Source: Sideroxydans lithotrophicus (GTDB lineage: Bacteria > Pseudomonadota > Gammaproteobacteria > Burkholderiales > Sulfuriferulaceae). From it: 23,707 nt of DNA. The notes beneath the pieces were generated by a model. The model was not told the origin of the DNA, made no database searches, and was given only the letters and a program-made list of their open reading frames with translations. A program made the translations under genes and the position numbers. The DNA lies in the NCBI GenBank assembly GCA_022736605.1, contig DZDB01000014.1, positions 1 through 23,707 of the forward strand, written 5' to 3'. Positions 22,654 to 23,707 of the stretch are shown piece by piece (positions within the stretch are counted from its first letter, which is position 1; every line of letters begins with the position of its first letter).

Positions 22654-23707
22654 TGAAAAAAGTGGATGTGTTGGTGATCGGCCTCGGGCCTGCTGGTAGC
22701 GCAGCTGCCACCGCTGCTGCACGGGGCGGGTTATCAGTAATGGCAGTCGAGCGGCGCAAAGCCATTGGGCTGCCAGTACAATGCGCGGAGTTCATTCCGC
22801 TGCCGATGGGTAAATATGCGCAGGCCGAAGGCGTGTTGCGTCAGAAAATTACCGGGATGAAAAGCTATCTGCCGTCTGGCGAGGTGACCGATACCCATTT
22901 TCCCGGCTTGATGATAGACCGTGCCGCGTTCGATCAGGCGCTGGCTGCAGAAGCGCAGCAACATGGCGCAAATCTGTTGCTGGATAGCCGCCTCACAGCG
23001 CTGGACACCGCACAGTCAATCGCGACGATCCGCACGCCGGATGGTGAAATCGGCGTGCAGTACCAACTGCTGGTGGCCGCAGACGGTCCGGAGTCGCCGG
23101 TTGCCAAGGCCATGGGCTTGCCGGACATGCAAGTAGTCAGTACGCGACAATATACCGTGCCACTTAAACGCGCCTATGCCGATACCGACATCTGGTTGTC
23201 TGCGGATTACCCCGGCGGTTACGCCTGGCTGTTTCCCAAAGGCGACCAGGCCAATCTCGGATTGGGACTGGATAAACGCTTTAGTGGCGACATGAAAGCC
23301 CCGCTGGATGAGTTGCATCGTCAATTGATGGCGCAGGATCTGGTCGGCAGCGAAATCACCTACCGCACTGGCGGCGCGATTCCGGTGGGCGGGCTGCGGG
23401 ATAAACTGGTCGTGGGTAACGTCATGTTTACCGGTGACGCCGCCGGGCTTACCCATCCGATTACCGGCGCAGGCATTGCCGCTGCGGTGATCTCGGGTGA
23501 GCGGGCGGGTGAGGCTGCTGTTGCCATGTTGGTCAAGCATGATGCTGATGCGTTGGCCGATTTTGAAGAAGACATCCGTGACCAGTTTGAAGTCGCGGTA
23601 ACACGTGCCGTCGAGCGCAGGCTTTGGCTGGACAATTTCTGGAACACCGATGAAGCGCAAACCGACCCTCTGCACCGCAAGAGCTGGATCGCCTTCCCGG
23701 ATTATTT
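22650..23707 (+). CDS. lipT: FAD-dependent oxidoreductase, LipT type, 3' end cut by window
   Basis: The frame is open to the last base, giving 352 codons without a stop. The N-terminus KVDVLVIGLGPAGSAAA has the Rossmann FAD motif (GLGPAG, residues 11-16) with E34 as the likely ribose-binding acid. GDAAGLTHPITGAGIAAAV near residue 262 is the second FAD motif of the geranylgeranyl reductase family. In sHdr-linked lipoate operons this gene is called lipT and is thought to supply electrons for LipS catalysis; that role is inference by context. Geranylgeranyl reductase itself is less likely because no lipid or pigment gene is near. The ATGA overlap with sLpl(AB) suggests coupled translation; a second ATG at 22653 is an alternative start. 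Confidence 0.82.
   Translation, partial: MMKKVDVLVIGLGPAGSAAATAAARGGLSVMAVERRKAIGLPVQCAEFIPLPMGKYAQAEGVLRQKITGMKSYLPSGEVTDTHFPGLMIDRAAFDQALAAEAQQHGANLLLDSRLTALDTAQSIATIRTPDGEIGVQYQLLVAADGPESPVAKAMGLPDMQVVSTRQYTVPLKRAYADTDIWLSADYPGGYAWLFPKGDQANLGLGLDKRFSGDMKAPLDELHRQLMAQDLVGSEITYRTGGAIPVGGLRDKLVVGNVMFTGDAAGLTHPITGAGIAAAVISGERAGEAAVAMLVKHDADALADFEEDIRDQFEVAVTRAVERRLWLDNFWNTDEAQTDPLHRKSWIAFPDY

Noticed and set aside
1..23707. CRISPR array, tRNA, rRNA or insertion sequence
   Set aside because: I looked for regular direct repeats, transposase frames and terminal inverted repeats and saw none; RNA genes were judged only by eye.

Overview
The window looks like a chromosomal segment of a sulfur-oxidising chemolithotrophic betaproteobacterium (Thiobacillus / Sulfuriferula / Sulfuricella-like; this is inferred from gene content, not from a marker gene). 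It is almost fully coding. I see no tRNA, rRNA, CRISPR array, insertion sequence or phage gene, and no intergenic gap longer than about 260 bases.

Region 1 (1-6351): the tail of a MoxR-type AAA+ ATPase followed by a tightly overlapping aerotolerance-type (Bat) operon: DUF58 protein, DUF4381 protein, a BatA-like von Willebrand A (vWA) membrane protein, a BatB/BatC-like vWA plus TPR fusion, and a BatD-like protein. It ends in a perfect hairpin terminator. A small uncharacterised gene (6370-6675) runs convergently toward the same terminator and has a TTG start.

Region 2 (6676-11551): a regulatory region with a perfect 9-2-9 inverted repeat, then soeA-soeB-soeC, the cytoplasm-facing membrane-bound molybdenum sulfite dehydrogenase.

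Region 3 (11552-18879): a sulfur-transfer relay (rhodanese, TusA, DsrE3A) followed by the sulfur-oxidising heterodisulfide-reductase-like cluster shdrC1-B1-A-hyp-C2-B2, closed by a strong terminator.

Region 4 (18880-23707): a divergent GcvH-like lipoate-binding protein (LbpA1-like), overlapped by a DsrE-family gene; then a canonical LbpA; a terminator; and a lipoate assembly operon of a radical SAM lipoyl synthase subunit (LipS type), lipoate-protein ligase sLpl(AB) and a FAD oxidoreductase (LipT type). The last gene runs off the end.

Together regions 2-4 encode one cytoplasmic route. Sulfane sulfur is passed by rhodanese, TusA and DsrE3A to the sHdr complex. LbpA-bound lipoate takes part as a cofactor or electron carrier. 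Sulfite is released and SoeABC oxidises it to sulfate, feeding electrons to quinone. The lip genes make the lipoate on LbpA. This is the known sHdr-LbpA pathway; the less explained parts are the second, divergent LbpA fused by overlap to a DsrE gene, the conserved hypothetical inside the hdr cluster, and the candidate operator sequences.
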